Shown here: in pieces, positions 27,897 through 37,205 of the stretch
Layout of the letters: each line of letters starts with the position of its first letter
Numbering within the stretch: the first letter of the stretch is position 1
DNA from: Sulfurimonas sp.
GTDB lineage: Bacteria; Campylobacterota; Campylobacteria; Campylobacterales; Sulfurimonadaceae
DNA length: 64,000 nucleotides
Direction: 5' to 3'
Assembly: GCF_016744025.1 (NCBI RefSeq)
Contig: NZ_JADGFC010000002.1
Location: forward strand, 26,468 to 90,467
Position numbers and translations under genes: made by a program
The notes under the pieces: model-generated
What the model was told of the DNA's origin: nothing
Database searches by the model: none
Seen by the model: the letters and a program-made list of their open reading frames with translations, nothing else

Positions 27897-28342
27897 TAAA
27901 GTCCATTACCCCACATATGCATCTTCTTTGCAATAACTAAATCATATCCCTCAACTATATCAATATCATTAGGCGCGCGAAATTCAAACTCTTCTAAAAG
28001 AGCTTTTGTAGCATCTACGTCCATAATGCCTTTTTTTTCCATAATAATTATATTGGCAGTATTTGCTAGTGTTAAGTATGCTAATTTTAAAATCATTTTT
28101 GGGTTTTCATGTTTATGAAAAATATCTTTTAAAATTACCATATCATTGTCTCTTGGTAATGCCCGAAAAGCTTGTGAAAAATTTAGATTGTCTTCGTTAT
28201 ATAAAGCAAGATTAACTTCACCATTGACACTTTCCATCATAGATTTTAGTGCTGTAGTAATCTCATCTTCACAGGTACTCACTTGAAGATAGTGATTTCC
28301 GGGAAGAGGAGTAAATAGTTGTAAAAATTTATCTAAATTCAT
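27896..28342 (-). CDS. Protein of unknown function, methyltransferase-like remnant
   Basis: 148 residues. The pattern of a nucleotide-binding beta-alpha fold is visible (NHYLQVSTCEDE, NDMVILKDIFHKHENPKMILKLAYLTLANTANIIIMEK), but no glycine loop or catalytic motif is seen. It reads like the core of a degenerate methyltransferase fold, which is inference only. It sits between a 100-residue unknown and the mnmD-like gene, in the run that starts with luxS. Confidence 0.6.
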   Translation of the reverse strand: MNLDKFLQLFTPLPGNHYLQVSTCEDEITTALKSMMESVNGEVNLALYNEDNLNFSQAFRALPRDNDMVILKDIFHKHENPKMILKLAYLTLANTANIIIMEKKGIMDVDATKALLEEFEFRAPNDIDIVEGYDLVIAKKMHMWGNGL

Positions 28343-28343
28343 C

Positions 28344-28646
28344 TTAGTAAGCTAAATCGTGAAGCTCTTTAAATAAATATGCTTCAACAATATCATCTAT
28401 ACTTCTTTGAGTATGTGCAACTAAAACCATCATGTTTTTTTCCATAAAAGGCCATACATATTCTTTGTCATTTGAGACAACAACACACTCACTAAACTTT
28501 TCAAAACTGTCTTTATCATTAGAGTGATTTACTTCTACCAACTGACCTTCTTCAACTAATAGTTGGGCCCAGATTTTTACATCATCAAGCTTAGTTAAAG
28601 AAGATTCTTGGACTTCATCACTATCCATTGGTAGTAAGATATACAT
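28344..28646 (-). CDS. Small protein of unknown function
   Basis: 100 residues: MYILLPMDSDEVQESSLTKLDD at the start resembles the N-terminus of NifX/NafY-type small proteins, but the rest (VKIWAQLLVEEGQLVEV, YVWPFMEKNMMVLVAHTQRSIDDIVEAYLFKELHDLAY) does not settle the family. It begins directly after the luxS stop and ends one base before the next gene, so it belongs to the luxS operon. Confidence 0.6.
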   Translation of the reverse strand: MYILLPMDSDEVQESSLTKLDDVKIWAQLLVEEGQLVEVNHSNDKDSFEKFSECVVVSNDKEYVWPFMEKNMMVLVAHTQRSIDDIVEAYLFKELHDLAY

Positions 28647-29153
28647 CTAGTCTTCTACTTTTGCTAAGTCCAGAGAAAGTGCATCGTTATCCATAATATC
28701 TATATCTTTACGAAGTACAGCAGAAGCAATATCTTTAGCATCTGAGAGTGAGTGCATCTTATATGTACCACATTGATATATGTTTAGTTCTGGAATATCT
28801 TTTTGCTCTTTAACTTCTAAGATATCTTTCATTGATTTTTCCCAAGCGTTTGCAACCACTTCTTCTTCAGGTTGACCAAGAACACTCATGTAAAAACCTG
28901 TTCTACAGCCCATTGGTGAAATATCAATAATTTCAGTAGTAGAAGAGTTTAAATGATCTCTCATGAAACCTGCAAAAAGGTGCTCTAGTGTATGAATACC
29001 TTCTGATGAAAGAATATCTTCATTTGGTTTTACGAAACGTAAGTCAAAAACTGTAATGTCGTCTCCAGATGGAGTTTTCATTCCCTTAGCTTTACGAACT
29101 GCTGGTGCTGGCATGATAGTATGGTCAACTGTAAATGAGTCTAATAATGGCAT
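28647..29153 (-). CDS. luxS: S-ribosylhomocysteine lyase
   Basis: A 168-residue Lux[16 protein letters not shown] carries two metal histidines, [12 protein letters not shown] carries the catalytic cysteine, and the third histidine follows the N-terminal region [14 protein letters not shown]. It splits S-ribosylhomocysteine to homocysteine and the AI-2 precursor, recycling methyl-donor waste. AAGGA is upstream and TACAAT at 29180-29185 is a candidate -10 box. Confidence 0.96.
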   Translation of the reverse strand: MPLLDSFTVDHTIMPAPAVRKAKGMKTPSGDDITVFDLRFVKPNEDILSSEGIHTLEHLFAGFMRDHLNSSTTEIIDISPMGCRTGFYMSVLGQPEEEVVANAWEKSMKDILEVKEQKDIPELNIYQCGTYKMHSLSDAKDIASAVLRKDIDIMDNDALSLDLAKVED

Positions 29154-29283
29154 ATATAATTCCTTAATTTAATTGAAGTATTGTAGCGAATTTTTGATGT
29201 TAAAAAATAAATATAAAAAATTAGATAAGTTATAAGGAAAAATTGATAGATTAAAAGTTTTAGATTTGGTGTAGATTGTGTTT

Positions 29284-29326
29284 AACTTAGATAAAGGCTA
29301 GGCTAATAGCCTGCCGTATCTAAGTT
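29284..29326 (-). terminator. Large two-tier hairpin after the por operon
   Basis: AACTTAGATA and TATCTAAGTT form a perfect 10-bp outer stem that encloses a second stem, AGGCTA/TAGCCT. It lies 31 nt beyond the porB stop and ahead of luxS. There is no T-run behind it on the por transcript. It could end or protect the highly expressed por mRNA. Confidence 0.5.
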
Positions 29327-29356
29327 GGACGCAATATGCGCCGAAGCTAGAAGTTT

Positions 29357-30313
29357 TTAAACTTTTGCTTCTTCACGTCTTTGTAGATATGCCCAGTTAG
29401 CGTCTACACGTTCTTGCCACTCTTTGATTAAGTACTTGTACTCATCTTTGAATAAGTGTTTGAAACGTCCTTGTGCAGCTAAATACTCTTCAACTGGCAC
29501 AATGTTTTTAGGTCTGTAAGTAATATTAAATTCTTTACCACCAATAATTTCATAAAGAGGGAAAACCAATGAATCAGTAGATAAGTCAGCTAAATGCATT
29601 GTATCTTTAGGATCAAATTTCCACTCAGTTGTACAAGGTGAAACTGCATTAATAAATACTGCACCTTCAGTTGCAAAACCTTTTTGGATTTTTTTAACCA
29701 TATCTTTCCATTTATTTGGAGCAACTTGCGCCGCATATGGAATGTTATGAGCTGCCATAATACCTAGCATATCTTTTTTGTTTGTTTTTTCACCGTAAGA
29801 AATCTTACCTGCAGGTGAAGTTGTAGCAGAAGAACCAATAGGAGTCGAGCTTGAACGCTGACCACCAGTATTTGCATAAACTTCATTATCAAGAACAACA
29901 TACATCATGTCATGGTTTCTTTCCATACAGCCTGAAATCCACTGAAAACCGATATCATAAGAAGAACCGTCTCCACCAAAAGCTACAAACTTAGGGTTTC
30001 TCTCAGGTTGCTTTAAACGACCTTTTGTTTTAAGTGCATTATACATTGACTCTGCACCAGCAACAGCAGTTGAACTATTTTCAAAACCGATGTGAATCCA
30101 AGAAGCATCCCATGATGTATATGGATAAACTGAAGTACAAACTTCTAAACAACCAGTTGATGCAGCTAAAACTAAATCATCATTCGTTGCATTTAGAACT
30201 TCACGAACAATGATAGAGTGAGCACAACCCGGACATAAAAGGTTTGCACCTTCAAAACGGTCTGCTGATGTTGAAAACTCTTTTAAGTTTTTAATTTTTT
30301 TCATTTCACTCAT
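29357..30313 (-). CDS. porB: 2-oxoacid:ferredoxin oxidoreductase, beta subunit (TPP-binding)
   Basis: A 318-residue subunit. LLCPGCAHSIIVREVL begins the cluster-binding cysteine set, GGDGSSYDIGFQWISGCMERNHDMMYVVLDNEVYANTGGQ is the thiamine-diphosphate and Mg site, and ASTGCLEVC and SPCTTEW add cysteines. It is the catalytic subunit for pyruvate to acetyl-CoA (or the reverse in the reductive TCA cycle). The gene order porG-porD-porA-porB matches the Helicobacter pyruvate:flavodoxin enzyme as recalled. Confidence 0.94.
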   Translation of the reverse strand: MSEMKKIKNLKEFSTSADRFEGANLLCPGCAHSIIVREVLNATNDDLVLAASTGCLEVCTSVYPYTSWDASWIHIGFENSSTAVAGAESMYNALKTKGRLKQPERNPKFVAFGGDGSSYDIGFQWISGCMERNHDMMYVVLDNEVYANTGGQRSSSTPIGSSATTSPAGKISYGEKTNKKDMLGIMAAHNIPYAAQVAPNKWKDMVKKIQKGFATEGAVFINAVSPCTTEWKFDPKDTMHLADLSTDSLVFPLYEIIGGKEFNITYRPKNIVPVEEYLAAQGRFKHLFKDEYKYLIKEWQERVDANWAYLQRREEAKV

Positions 30314-30322
30314 ACTAATTTC

Positions 30323-31546
30323 CTATAAATAAGATAGTTTCGGTCCACGAACACCGATAAACTGTTGTTGTTGAGTAGTTAATTTACCAGCATCTGCATT
30401 TGCTTGAAGCTCTTTGTAAAGATCTACTAAGTTTGCCTTAGTTAAGTCACGACCACCTAAACCATAAACATATCCAGAAAGTAGTACTTTTGAATCTGTA
30501 TTGATTAGTGAACCTGCAACTTCATTAAACATTGCCCCAGCTGCGCCATTTGGAGATGAACGATCAAGTACAGCAACTGCTTTAATATCTTTAAGTGCAT
30601 CAGCTACTTCCATAAATGGGAATGGACGAATAACACGAAGTCCAACAACACCTGCTTTAATTCCTTTAGCTCTCATCTCAGTTGCAACTTCACGAGCAGT
30701 TTCAACTGAAGTACCTAAACAAAATACTGCAACATCAGCATCAGCCATGTCATAACATTCTACTGGATTATATTTACGACCACTAAGTTTCTCAAAGTCA
30801 GCGAATACTTCATCTATTTTTGAAGGTACTTTTACCATAAGGTCATTATGTTGACGAGCTTTATGCTCAAAGTGCCAATCTTCTTCTGTTTGAACACCAT
30901 GAGTTACTGGATGTTCAAAATCCAGCATATCATTCATTGGTTTATAAGTACCAACAAATTCAAATGCTGCATCATCAGTAAGGGGGTAAACACCCTGAGC
31001 AGTATGAGATGTCATAAAACCATCTTGATTAACTATTGCAGGAAGTCTAATATCATGATCTTCAGAAACTTTAAAAGCTATAAGGTTCATGTCATATGCT
31101 TCTTGCGGGCTAAATGCATCTAACTGAATCCAACCACTATCACGAGTTAAATACATGTCAGAGTGATCGCCATTAACGTTTAAAGGTGCAGCTAAAGCAC
31201 GGTTTACAAGATTTAAAACAATTGGTAAACGCATACCAGAAGCTTGGTAAAGTGTCTCAACCATAAGTGCAAGACCTTGAGAAGATGTTGCAGTAGCAAC
31301 ACGACCACCAGCAGCAGCAGCACCAATACATGCAGACATAGCAGCATGCTCAGACTCAACCATTACAAATTCACCCTCAATATAGTTGTCAGATTTAAAT
31401 TTTGCATATCCTTCAACAATAGGAGTTGATGGAGTAATAGGATAAGCAGCAACAACATCTACTTGTGCTTGTCTTAAAGCTTGAGCAGCAGCGAAATTTC
31501 CATCCCATACTTCAAGATCTCTTAATTCAATTTTATCAAATGCCAT
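30323..31546 (-). CDS. porA: 2-oxoacid:ferredoxin oxidoreductase, alpha subunit
   Basis: A 407-residue subunit with the pyrimidine-binding domain (QVDVVAAYPITPSTPIVEGYA, VMVESEHAAMSACIGAAAAGGRVATATSSQGLALM) and the C-terminal transketolase-like domain (KAVAVLDRSSPNGAAGAMFNEV). PorA and PorB form the active site together. Pyruvate is the likeliest substrate; a 2-oxoglutarate enzyme is less likely given the porG/porD set. Confidence 0.94.
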   Translation of the reverse strand: MAFDKIELRDLEVWDGNFAAAQALRQAQVDVVAAYPITPSTPIVEGYAKFKSDNYIEGEFVMVESEHAAMSACIGAAAAGGRVATATSSQGLALMVETLYQASGMRLPIVLNLVNRALAAPLNVNGDHSDMYLTRDSGWIQLDAFSPQEAYDMNLIAFKVSEDHDIRLPAIVNQDGFMTSHTAQGVYPLTDDAAFEFVGTYKPMNDMLDFEHPVTHGVQTEEDWHFEHKARQHNDLMVKVPSKIDEVFADFEKLSGRKYNPVECYDMADADVAVFCLGTSVETAREVATEMRAKGIKAGVVGLRVIRPFPFMEVADALKDIKAVAVLDRSSPNGAAGAMFNEVAGSLINTDSKVLLSGYVYGLGGRDLTKANLVDLYKELQANADAGKLTTQQQQFIGVRGPKLSYL

Positions 31547-31548
31547 TA

Positions 31549-31944
31549 CTATTTCTCCTCATCTTTTGCAGGCCACGATGCGATCTCTGCCTCATCTTCT
31601 GATTGTTCTGGGAACATAATAAGTGATTTTGGGTTTGTCGGACAAACTTCAGCACAAATTCCACAGCCTTTACAGTGATCCATATCTATACCAATCATTT
31701 TCTTATCTCTTGAAATAATTGAAACATCTGGACAATAAATCCAACAAAACTGACAATCAATACAGTAATCTTTGTTAAAAATTGGCTTAATCAGTCTCCA
31801 GTCAGCAACACTAGCAGTATATGAACTGTTCTCAGAATAAGAGCGATCGTCTTGACTTGTTCCAGCTATATTATCTATGCTTCCATCGAATGTACGAAGC
31901 ATAGCTCCGATTTCGAATTCATCCCATCCTTTTTTCATCATCAT
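31549..31944 (-). CDS. porD: 2-oxoacid:ferredoxin oxidoreductase, delta subunit (ferredoxin-like)
   Basis: A 131-residue protein with two [4Fe-4S] motifs: CIDCQFCWIYCPD and CKGCGICAEVCPTNP. It carries electrons from the TPP site to an outside ferredoxin or flavodoxin. The N-terminal 50 residues form an extension before the cluster region. The coding frame begins with ATGATGATG; which ATG is used cannot be told. Confidence 0.93.
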   Translation of the reverse strand: MMMKKGWDEFEIGAMLRTFDGSIDNIAGTSQDDRSYSENSSYTASVADWRLIKPIFNKDYCIDCQFCWIYCPDVSIISRDKKMIGIDMDHCKGCGICAEVCPTNPKSLIMFPEQSEDEAEIASWPAKDEEK

Positions 31945-31951
31945 TAATTCC

Positions 31952-32509
31952 TTATTTCACTTCGTCATAAGCACGTTGAATTGCAATCATATTTGCATCA
32001 ATAATCTTCTGTGGTAACTTTTGAAGAATTCTTTTCATGCTTTCTTTAAAAAAGTCTATTTCATACATCTTAGAAATTTTCATAAATGCGCCGAGCATTG
32101 GTGTGTTTGGAATAGGACGACCAATTGTTTCGTTTGCAATTGTAATACAATCGACAGTATGAACTTCTTTACCCGCTAACTTTGGTTGAGCTTTTACAAG
32201 TTCTTCCTTAGTTAAGTGAGTAGTAATAATATACTTTGTATCTTCCTTAGCATTTATAGTCACATCTGATGTGTAAACTAACGCAGGGTCAATTACAAAA
32301 ACAAAATCTGGCTCCATATACTTTTCATGATTCATAATCACACTATCGTCAACCCGATTATAGGCTGTCATTGCAGCTCCACGCTTAGCAGATCCGTAAA
32401 ATGCAAATGCTTGCACATGTTTACCCGTTGTTGAAATAACATCTGCTAAACCTTTTGCTCCAGTTACAGCACCTTGGCCAGCACGACTATGCCATCTAAT
32501 TTCTAGCAT
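31952..32509 (-). CDS. porG: 2-oxoacid:ferredoxin oxidoreductase, gamma subunit
   Basis: A 185-residue gamma subunit. IRWHSRAGQGAVTGAKGLADVI and AFAFYGSAKRGAAMTAYNRVDD are the family motifs, and IGRPIPNTPMLGAFMKIS is the late conserved block. First gene of porGDAB. AGGAG lies before the ATG, and a TATAAT box is present 87 nt upstream. Confidence 0.93.
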   Translation of the reverse strand: MLEIRWHSRAGQGAVTGAKGLADVISTTGKHVQAFAFYGSAKRGAAMTAYNRVDDSVIMNHEKYMEPDFVFVIDPALVYTSDVTINAKEDTKYIITTHLTKEELVKAQPKLAGKEVHTVDCITIANETIGRPIPNTPMLGAFMKISKMYEIDFFKESMKRILQKLPQKIIDANMIAIQRAYDEVK

Positions 32510-32595
32510 AAATTCTCCTTCTTTTTAATACATAAGAATCTTCAATCCTAATTACATGTATTCTAGGGAACTTGCTCTTAAATATAGCTTGATAC

Positions 32596-32601
32596 ATTAT
32601 A
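32596..32601 (-). promoter_or_regulatory. Candidate -10 box of the por operon
   Basis: TATAAT within GATTATATAATG on the minus strand, 87 nt upstream of the porG ATG and just past the HAD gene stop. No -35 hexamer at 17 bp is seen (a TTGACT lies only 11 bp away). Confidence 0.4.
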
Positions 32602-32614
32602 TAATCTTATAAAG

Positions 32615-33277
32615 TCAAGAAATGTGTTTCGTTTTGCGATTTTGTAAAAACTTAATTGCATCCAATGCATCATCAAAAATAACATCTGTAAATTGACTTA
32701 ATATATCACAATTATCGTATCCAGTTAATACACCTATAGAGTGTACACCCGCATTATTTGCGGATATTAGATCTAATTTTGTATCACCTATCATCCAAAC
32801 TTCTTCATTGCTATAATCAAGAGCATTTAGGGCTTTTACTATAGGTTCTGCGTCCGGTTTTGGCTTCTCAACATCTTCTCTGCCAATCAAAACTTCAAAA
32901 TATTTCATCAGCTCAAAATGCTCCATTAAAACCTTAGAATATTTTCCTGTTTTTGTTGTAACTATACCAAGTTTTGCAAATTCATTAGCTTGAATTACTG
33001 CTTCTTTTGCATTAATCAAAAGAGAGGTTTTTTTCGTAGCAATTACTCTGTAGTACTCTTTATAAGTTGCTACATAGTCCCAAACAACATCTTCATCTAC
33101 TCCTAATTCTCTGTACATAACATCTAATGGATATCCTATTAAAGATGCTATATCTTCGTCTTTTGGATGTGGATAGTTATGTTCTTTAAAAGAGTGGTGA
33201 AATGTCTCTAAAATCGCTTCTGTCGAGTCAATTAGTGTTCCGTCTAAATCAAAAAGTATAATCAATTTTTTTCCCAT
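32615..33277 (-). CDS. HAD-superfamily phosphatase (phosphoglycolate-phosphatase-like)
   Basis: A 220-residue HAD subfamily I enzyme. LFDLDGTLIDS is the nucleophile motif, VTTKTGK motif II, EKPKPDAEPIVKAL holds the motif III lysine, and VWMIGDTKLDL is motif IV. A helical cap lies between. It resembles Gph, which removes phosphoglycolate, but pyrophosphatase PpaX-type or other small substrates are possible. Its start overlaps the end of the peptide-binding protein gene by 16 nt. Confidence 0.82.
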   Translation of the reverse strand: MGKKLIILFDLDGTLIDSTEAILETFHHSFKEHNYPHPKDEDIASLIGYPLDVMYRELGVDEDVVWDYVATYKEYYRVIATKKTSLLINAKEAVIQANEFAKLGIVTTKTGKYSKVLMEHFELMKYFEVLIGREDVEKPKPDAEPIVKALNALDYSNEEVWMIGDTKLDLISANNAGVHSIGVLTGYDNCDILSQFTDVIFDDALDAIKFLQNRKTKHIS

Positions 33278-34764
33278 TGTATGTAATTATGCCAGATGCC
33301 ACCAAGGCTTGGCTCTATATTTTTAATATCTTTATTTACTGTAGTAATAGAGTTAGGAATATATAAAAATAGGTATGGATTATCATCAACGATAATCTTA
33401 AACATTTTTTGCCATATTATTGCCAACTTCTCTCTATCAACTATGGTTTGAGATTCTTCTATCATCTTATCAAGTTTTTTGTTTTTATAACCAACAAAAT
33501 TAAAAGCACCCTTTTTATCGTTATCGCTATGCCATATAGAATATGGATCGGGAGTAATAGATAGATTCCAAGCAAGAACTAAAGCATCAAACTTATGTGG
33601 AAAAACTACCATATTTAAAAATGCCTGCCATTCCATTACTCTAAGTGTAACTTCTACCCCGACCTTTTTTAACTGGTGCTGTAAAATCTGGGCAACGTAA
33701 GGTCTTATAGCATTAGAGTTTGATGTAACTATCTCAAATTGCAGGGGATTATTTTCGTCATATCCAGCTTGAGCTAAAAGCTGTCTTGACTCTTTTATAT
33801 TTTGAGTAGGTGCTTTTACATCTTTATTAAAAGCTATAGAACCAGGGAGGAATGGACCCGTACAAACTTTAGCATGTGAGAAAAATAATATATCCATAAT
33901 TTCTTGTCTATTTATAGCTAAAGAGACAGCTTTACGAACCCTTGGGTCTTGGAATTTTTTCAACCTAAGATTAAATCCCAAGTATGTATATGAGTGACTT
34001 ATCTTTTCATATACATTGAACTTAGAAAAAAACGCATCAGTTAACTGTCTCTCAAACTGCATAGGTTCAATACTTCCAATATCAAGTGCAGAAGATTTTA
34101 ACATCAAAAATCTTGTCATAGGATCAGCTATAACATGAAAAGATATTTCATCAATTTTTGGTACACCTTCAAAATAGTTTTTATTTGCTTTTAAAATAAT
34201 ATTTTTAGAATGTTCTAGTAGATGCAGCTTATATGGCCCAGTACCAATGGGATTTGTATTAAATTTGGAACTCATCATATTTTGTTCATTTTGCAAAATA
34301 TGTTTTGGTAATATCCCCATTGCCCAAACTTCAAATGCTTTAAAGTAAGGTTGTTTATATATGACTTTTACTGTCAGTTTATCAATAGCCTCTACACTTT
34401 TTACAAATCTAAATCCCGCACTATATGGTGTAGATATTTTAGGTGACATTATAGTTTCATAGGTAAAAACAACATCAGCGGAACTAAACTCTTTACCATC
34501 ATGCCAGAGAACATTTTCTTTTAATTTAAAAATAACCGTAGTATTATTTTCAAAATAAAACTCTTTAGCTAAGTCTCCAATAATCTCTTTATTGTCTTTA
34601 TCATATTTAACAAGTCCGTTAAAGATAAACCCTGCTATCTCTGAAGAACTAGAGTCAGTAGCAAGCAAAGGGTTTAATCTAGATGGATTTGTCGAGGTTG
34701 CAAGATGCAAGGTTGAAGCAAATATATTTATAGATAAAAAAAGTAGTAATAAAAATTTCACCAC
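33262..34764 (-). CDS. ABC transporter solute-binding protein, peptide/nickel family 5
   Basis: A 500-residue periplasmic protein with signal peptide (MVKFLLLLFLSINIFAS). LNPLLATDSSSSEIAGFIFNGLVKYD, KLKENVLWHDGKEFSSADVVFTYE and PIGTGPYKLH are signatures of family 5 solute-binding proteins (oligopeptide, nickel and similar). YTYLGFNLRLKKFQDPRVRKAVSLAINRQ follows. No permease genes adjoin. Starts at one of two consecutive GTG codons after AAGAG. Confidence 0.88.
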   Translation of the reverse strand: MVKFLLLLFLSINIFASTLHLATSTNPSRLNPLLATDSSSSEIAGFIFNGLVKYDKDNKEIIGDLAKEFYFENNTTVIFKLKENVLWHDGKEFSSADVVFTYETIMSPKISTPYSAGFRFVKSVEAIDKLTVKVIYKQPYFKAFEVWAMGILPKHILQNEQNMMSSKFNTNPIGTGPYKLHLLEHSKNIILKANKNYFEGVPKIDEISFHVIADPMTRFLMLKSSALDIGSIEPMQFERQLTDAFFSKFNVYEKISHSYTYLGFNLRLKKFQDPRVRKAVSLAINRQEIMDILFFSHAKVCTGPFLPGSIAFNKDVKAPTQNIKESRQLLAQAGYDENNPLQFEIVTSNSNAIRPYVAQILQHQLKKVGVEVTLRVMEWQAFLNMVVFPHKFDALVLAWNLSITPDPYSIWHSDNDKKGAFNFVGYKNKKLDKMIEESQTIVDREKLAIIWQKMFKIIVDDNPYLFLYIPNSITTVNKDIKNIEPSLGGIWHNYIQWEKN

Positions 34765-34771
34765 TAAACTC

Positions 34772-36151
34772 TTAGTTTATTGCTTTATCATTAACACTCA
34801 ACTTACCATCATTAAGTTTGATTTCAAAAACAAGATTGTTGCCATCTTCTTTAGCTAGTGAATTTGCCATCCCTGTTATAGGTGCTTCTTCGTTTACAAT
34901 AGCATAGAGCTCTTTTGAAAACTTTATTGTAGATGCAAGGTTTAAATTTTTACTCAGAGACATTGGAGCAGTTTGTAATTTTTTTGCTAAATCTGCATCT
35001 TCTTTTAAAACTACTTTTGCCATTAAGCTAAAGCCATCTATTGGTTTTTGATTTTCTATTCTTACTTGTTTGATAGACATATCTGCGATACTAAGTGATA
35101 AACCTTTTGAAAATATTCTTTTAAGTGATTCTTGAAGTTTATACTCAAAATCAGGAGAATTATTTGCATTTGCATGAGAAGTTAGTTTTCTGAACTCTTC
35201 ATATGAATCTTTATCTACACCATCTAAAGAGATGTCATAGTTAAATCCTGAAGCTCCTATGTTTGCATCTTTAGAATTAAATTTAAACTCTCCAATAGAA
35301 CTCTTTGCATTGAACTCTGCTTTTTCTCCTTGAGTATTTGAAGATACATTTATTTTAATATTATCAAGACTAGCTTCTAACTTAGAATTATTGTCTTCAT
35401 TAAGAAGAATTGATATTGATTCAATTGCAGCACCAGATAAATAAGTACTTTGTGATTCAAAAGTAGACGAAGATGTTAACTCATTCATCTCAAATCTCAC
35501 TTCTTCCCCAGACTCATCAGCAATGATAACTATCTTTGCAATACTAGTTTGTAAATTTTCAGGAGCTATTAAAGAACCATTTCCATAGTATGTAGCATCA
35601 AAGAGTTTTACAGTCATTTTACTACCATTGTCAAAAATATACTCTTCATCTATATTTTTGATATAACCATCAAAAAGTTTATCAGATATATAGTAGTTCA
35701 TATGATATAAAACACCTTTACCCTGAAGTAATTTATCTACATAAGTATAAAAAGGCATATTTTCTTGTTGTAGTTCTTCACTCAAATTTGTAGGAAGAGC
35801 TAAAGGATAGATATCTACTAATACTTTAGAACTAAAAGGAAAATTACTATATTCCAAATCTACACCTACTACTGCGCCTGATAACATTGCATCTATATAT
35901 GGTGGTAATTGTGCATCTGAGTATTGGTTAAGATGTTCTATAAACTTTTGTCCATCTGCTAGTAAAAATTCATAATGTTTTTTTGTATTTAAGTACGAAG
36001 ACTCTGTTGTAGCATTTTTCAACTCTAAACCATTAGAAGTTAAAACTGAAATTCTTGTTTTTAGAACTCCATCAACAACACTGTTACCTACTATTGGGAG
36101 AGATGCTATAACAGCAATAATTACTACGAGAGCTAAAAGAATTTTTTTCAT
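34772..36151 (-). CDS. DUF945 (YdgA-like) family protein
   Basis: A 459-residue protein with a signal anchor (KKILLALVVIIAVIASLPIVGNSVVDG) and a long repeated-beta body (LELKNATTESSYLNTKKHYEF, VVGVDLEYSNFPFSSKVLVDI) of the DUF945 type, which resembles AsmA-like periplasmic proteins. Role unknown; a periplasmic or inner-membrane-anchored envelope function is inferred. It sits between rpsI and the solute-binding protein. Confidence 0.8.
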   Translation of the reverse strand: MKKILLALVVIIAVIASLPIVGNSVVDGVLKTRISVLTSNGLELKNATTESSYLNTKKHYEFLLADGQKFIEHLNQYSDAQLPPYIDAMLSGAVVGVDLEYSNFPFSSKVLVDIYPLALPTNLSEELQQENMPFYTYVDKLLQGKGVLYHMNYYISDKLFDGYIKNIDEEYIFDNGSKMTVKLFDATYYGNGSLIAPENLQTSIAKIVIIADESGEEVRFEMNELTSSSTFESQSTYLSGAAIESISILLNEDNNSKLEASLDNIKINVSSNTQGEKAEFNAKSSIGEFKFNSKDANIGASGFNYDISLDGVDKDSYEEFRKLTSHANANNSPDFEYKLQESLKRIFSKGLSLSIADMSIKQVRIENQKPIDGFSLMAKVVLKEDADLAKKLQTAPMSLSKNLNLASTIKFSKELYAIVNEEAPITGMANSLAKEDGNNLVFEIKLNDGKLSVNDKAIN

Positions 36152-36271
36152 AAATGTACCTTTTTATTAATTAAGGACATTATATATGAAATAAGTTAAA
36201 TAGATTGTTTTTTGTAGAAATAGAAGGATTTTACCAATGCAAAAGCATTGATAAAAAGGTAGAAAAAAAGA

Positions 36272-36661
36272 TTAACGTTTTGAGAACTGACGAGAACGAC
36301 GAGCTTTACGCTTACCTGGCTTCTTACGTTCAACAACACGTGAATCACGAGTCATCATACCCTCTGGTTTAAGGATAGCTTTAATCGCTGGATCAAATGC
36401 AACTAGTGCACGAGAAATACCATGACGAAGTGCATCAGCTTGACCACCGAAACCACCACCTAAAGTAGTAGCAACGATATCAACTGATGTATCTTGCTTA
36501 GAAAGAACTAATGGTTGTTTAACACGAAGCTTCTTAGCTTCAAGTCCACCTAACCATGCGTCTAAAGAAAGACCATTGATTGTGATGTTACCTGTACCTG
36601 GAGTTAACCATACTTTTGCTATTGACGCTTTACGACGACCTGTTGCATAAATTTTTGCCAT
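36272..36661 (-). CDS. rpsI: Ribosomal protein uS9
   Basis: A 129-residue uS9, usual length. [14 protein letters not shown] at the start, [19 protein letters not shown] in the core and the basic tail [18 protein letters not shown] that reaches the P-site tRNA are all present. Co-transcribed with rplM, 11 nt apart. Confidence 0.98.
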   Translation of the reverse strand: MAKIYATGRRKASIAKVWLTPGTGNITINGLSLDAWLGGLEAKKLRVKQPLVLSKQDTSVDIVATTLGGGFGGQADALRHGISRALVAFDPAIKAILKPEGMMTRDSRVVERKKPGKRKARRSRQFSKR

Positions 36662-36672
36662 GTGGTTAATCC

Positions 36673-37095
36673 TTACTTAGCTAGTTGTGCAGTGTGAGGG
36701 TGTTCAGCACCTGCATAAATTTTTAATTTTTTAAGCATCTTAGCACCAAGCTTAGTTTTAGGAAGCATACCACGAGTAGCTAATTTATATAGTTTCTCAG
36801 GGTTTTTCTCTAAAAGCTCAGTCATTTTAACACTCTTAGTTGAACCGAAGTAACCTGAGTGAGAAAAATATTCTTTGTTTGCTATTTTACCAAGACCATT
36901 AAATTTAGCCTTAGAAGCGTTGATGATAACTACGTAGTCACCACAGTCAATATTCGGAGTCCAACAAGGCTTACGCTTACCACGAAGAGCTGTTGCTACT
37001 TCTGTAATCATACGACCAAATGTCTTACCTTCAGCATCAATCAAAATCCACTTTTGATCAATCTGTTCTGGAGTTGCAATTTGTGTAAATTTCAT
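36673..37095 (-). CDS. rplM: Ribosomal protein uL13
   Basis: A 140-residue uL13. [28 protein letters not shown] and the block [16 protein letters not shown] are conserved, followed by [27 protein letters not shown]. The first gene of the rplM-rpsI pair; AAGG lies in the leader. Confidence 0.98.
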   Translation of the reverse strand: MKFTQIATPEQIDQKWILIDAEGKTFGRMITEVATALRGKRKPCWTPNIDCGDYVVIINASKAKFNGLGKIANKEYFSHSGYFGSTKSVKMTELLEKNPEKLYKLATRGMLPKTKLGAKMLKKLKIYAGAEHPHTAQLAK

Positions 37096-37176
37096 TCAAG
37101 AACCTTTCATTTATTTAAGTGACGGAAGTATAACCACATATACTTACAAGAAGCTTAAATTAAGGTTCAATTAATT

Positions 37177-37203
37177 TAAAAATAGTTATTAATTTCAACT
37201 ATT
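37177..37203 (-). terminator. Intrinsic terminator after rubredoxin
   Basis: On the minus strand AATAGTT-GAAATTAAT-AACTATT forms a 7-bp stem followed by TTT, 3 nt beyond the rubredoxin stop codon and before rplM. It probably separates the addA-rubredoxin transcript from the ribosomal-protein operon. Confidence 0.55.
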
Positions 37204-37205
37204 AT

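Noticed and set aside
28344-28646. NifX/NafY-type nitrogenase accessory protein
   Set aside because: Only the first few residues look similar; no nif genes or cofactor motif are present.
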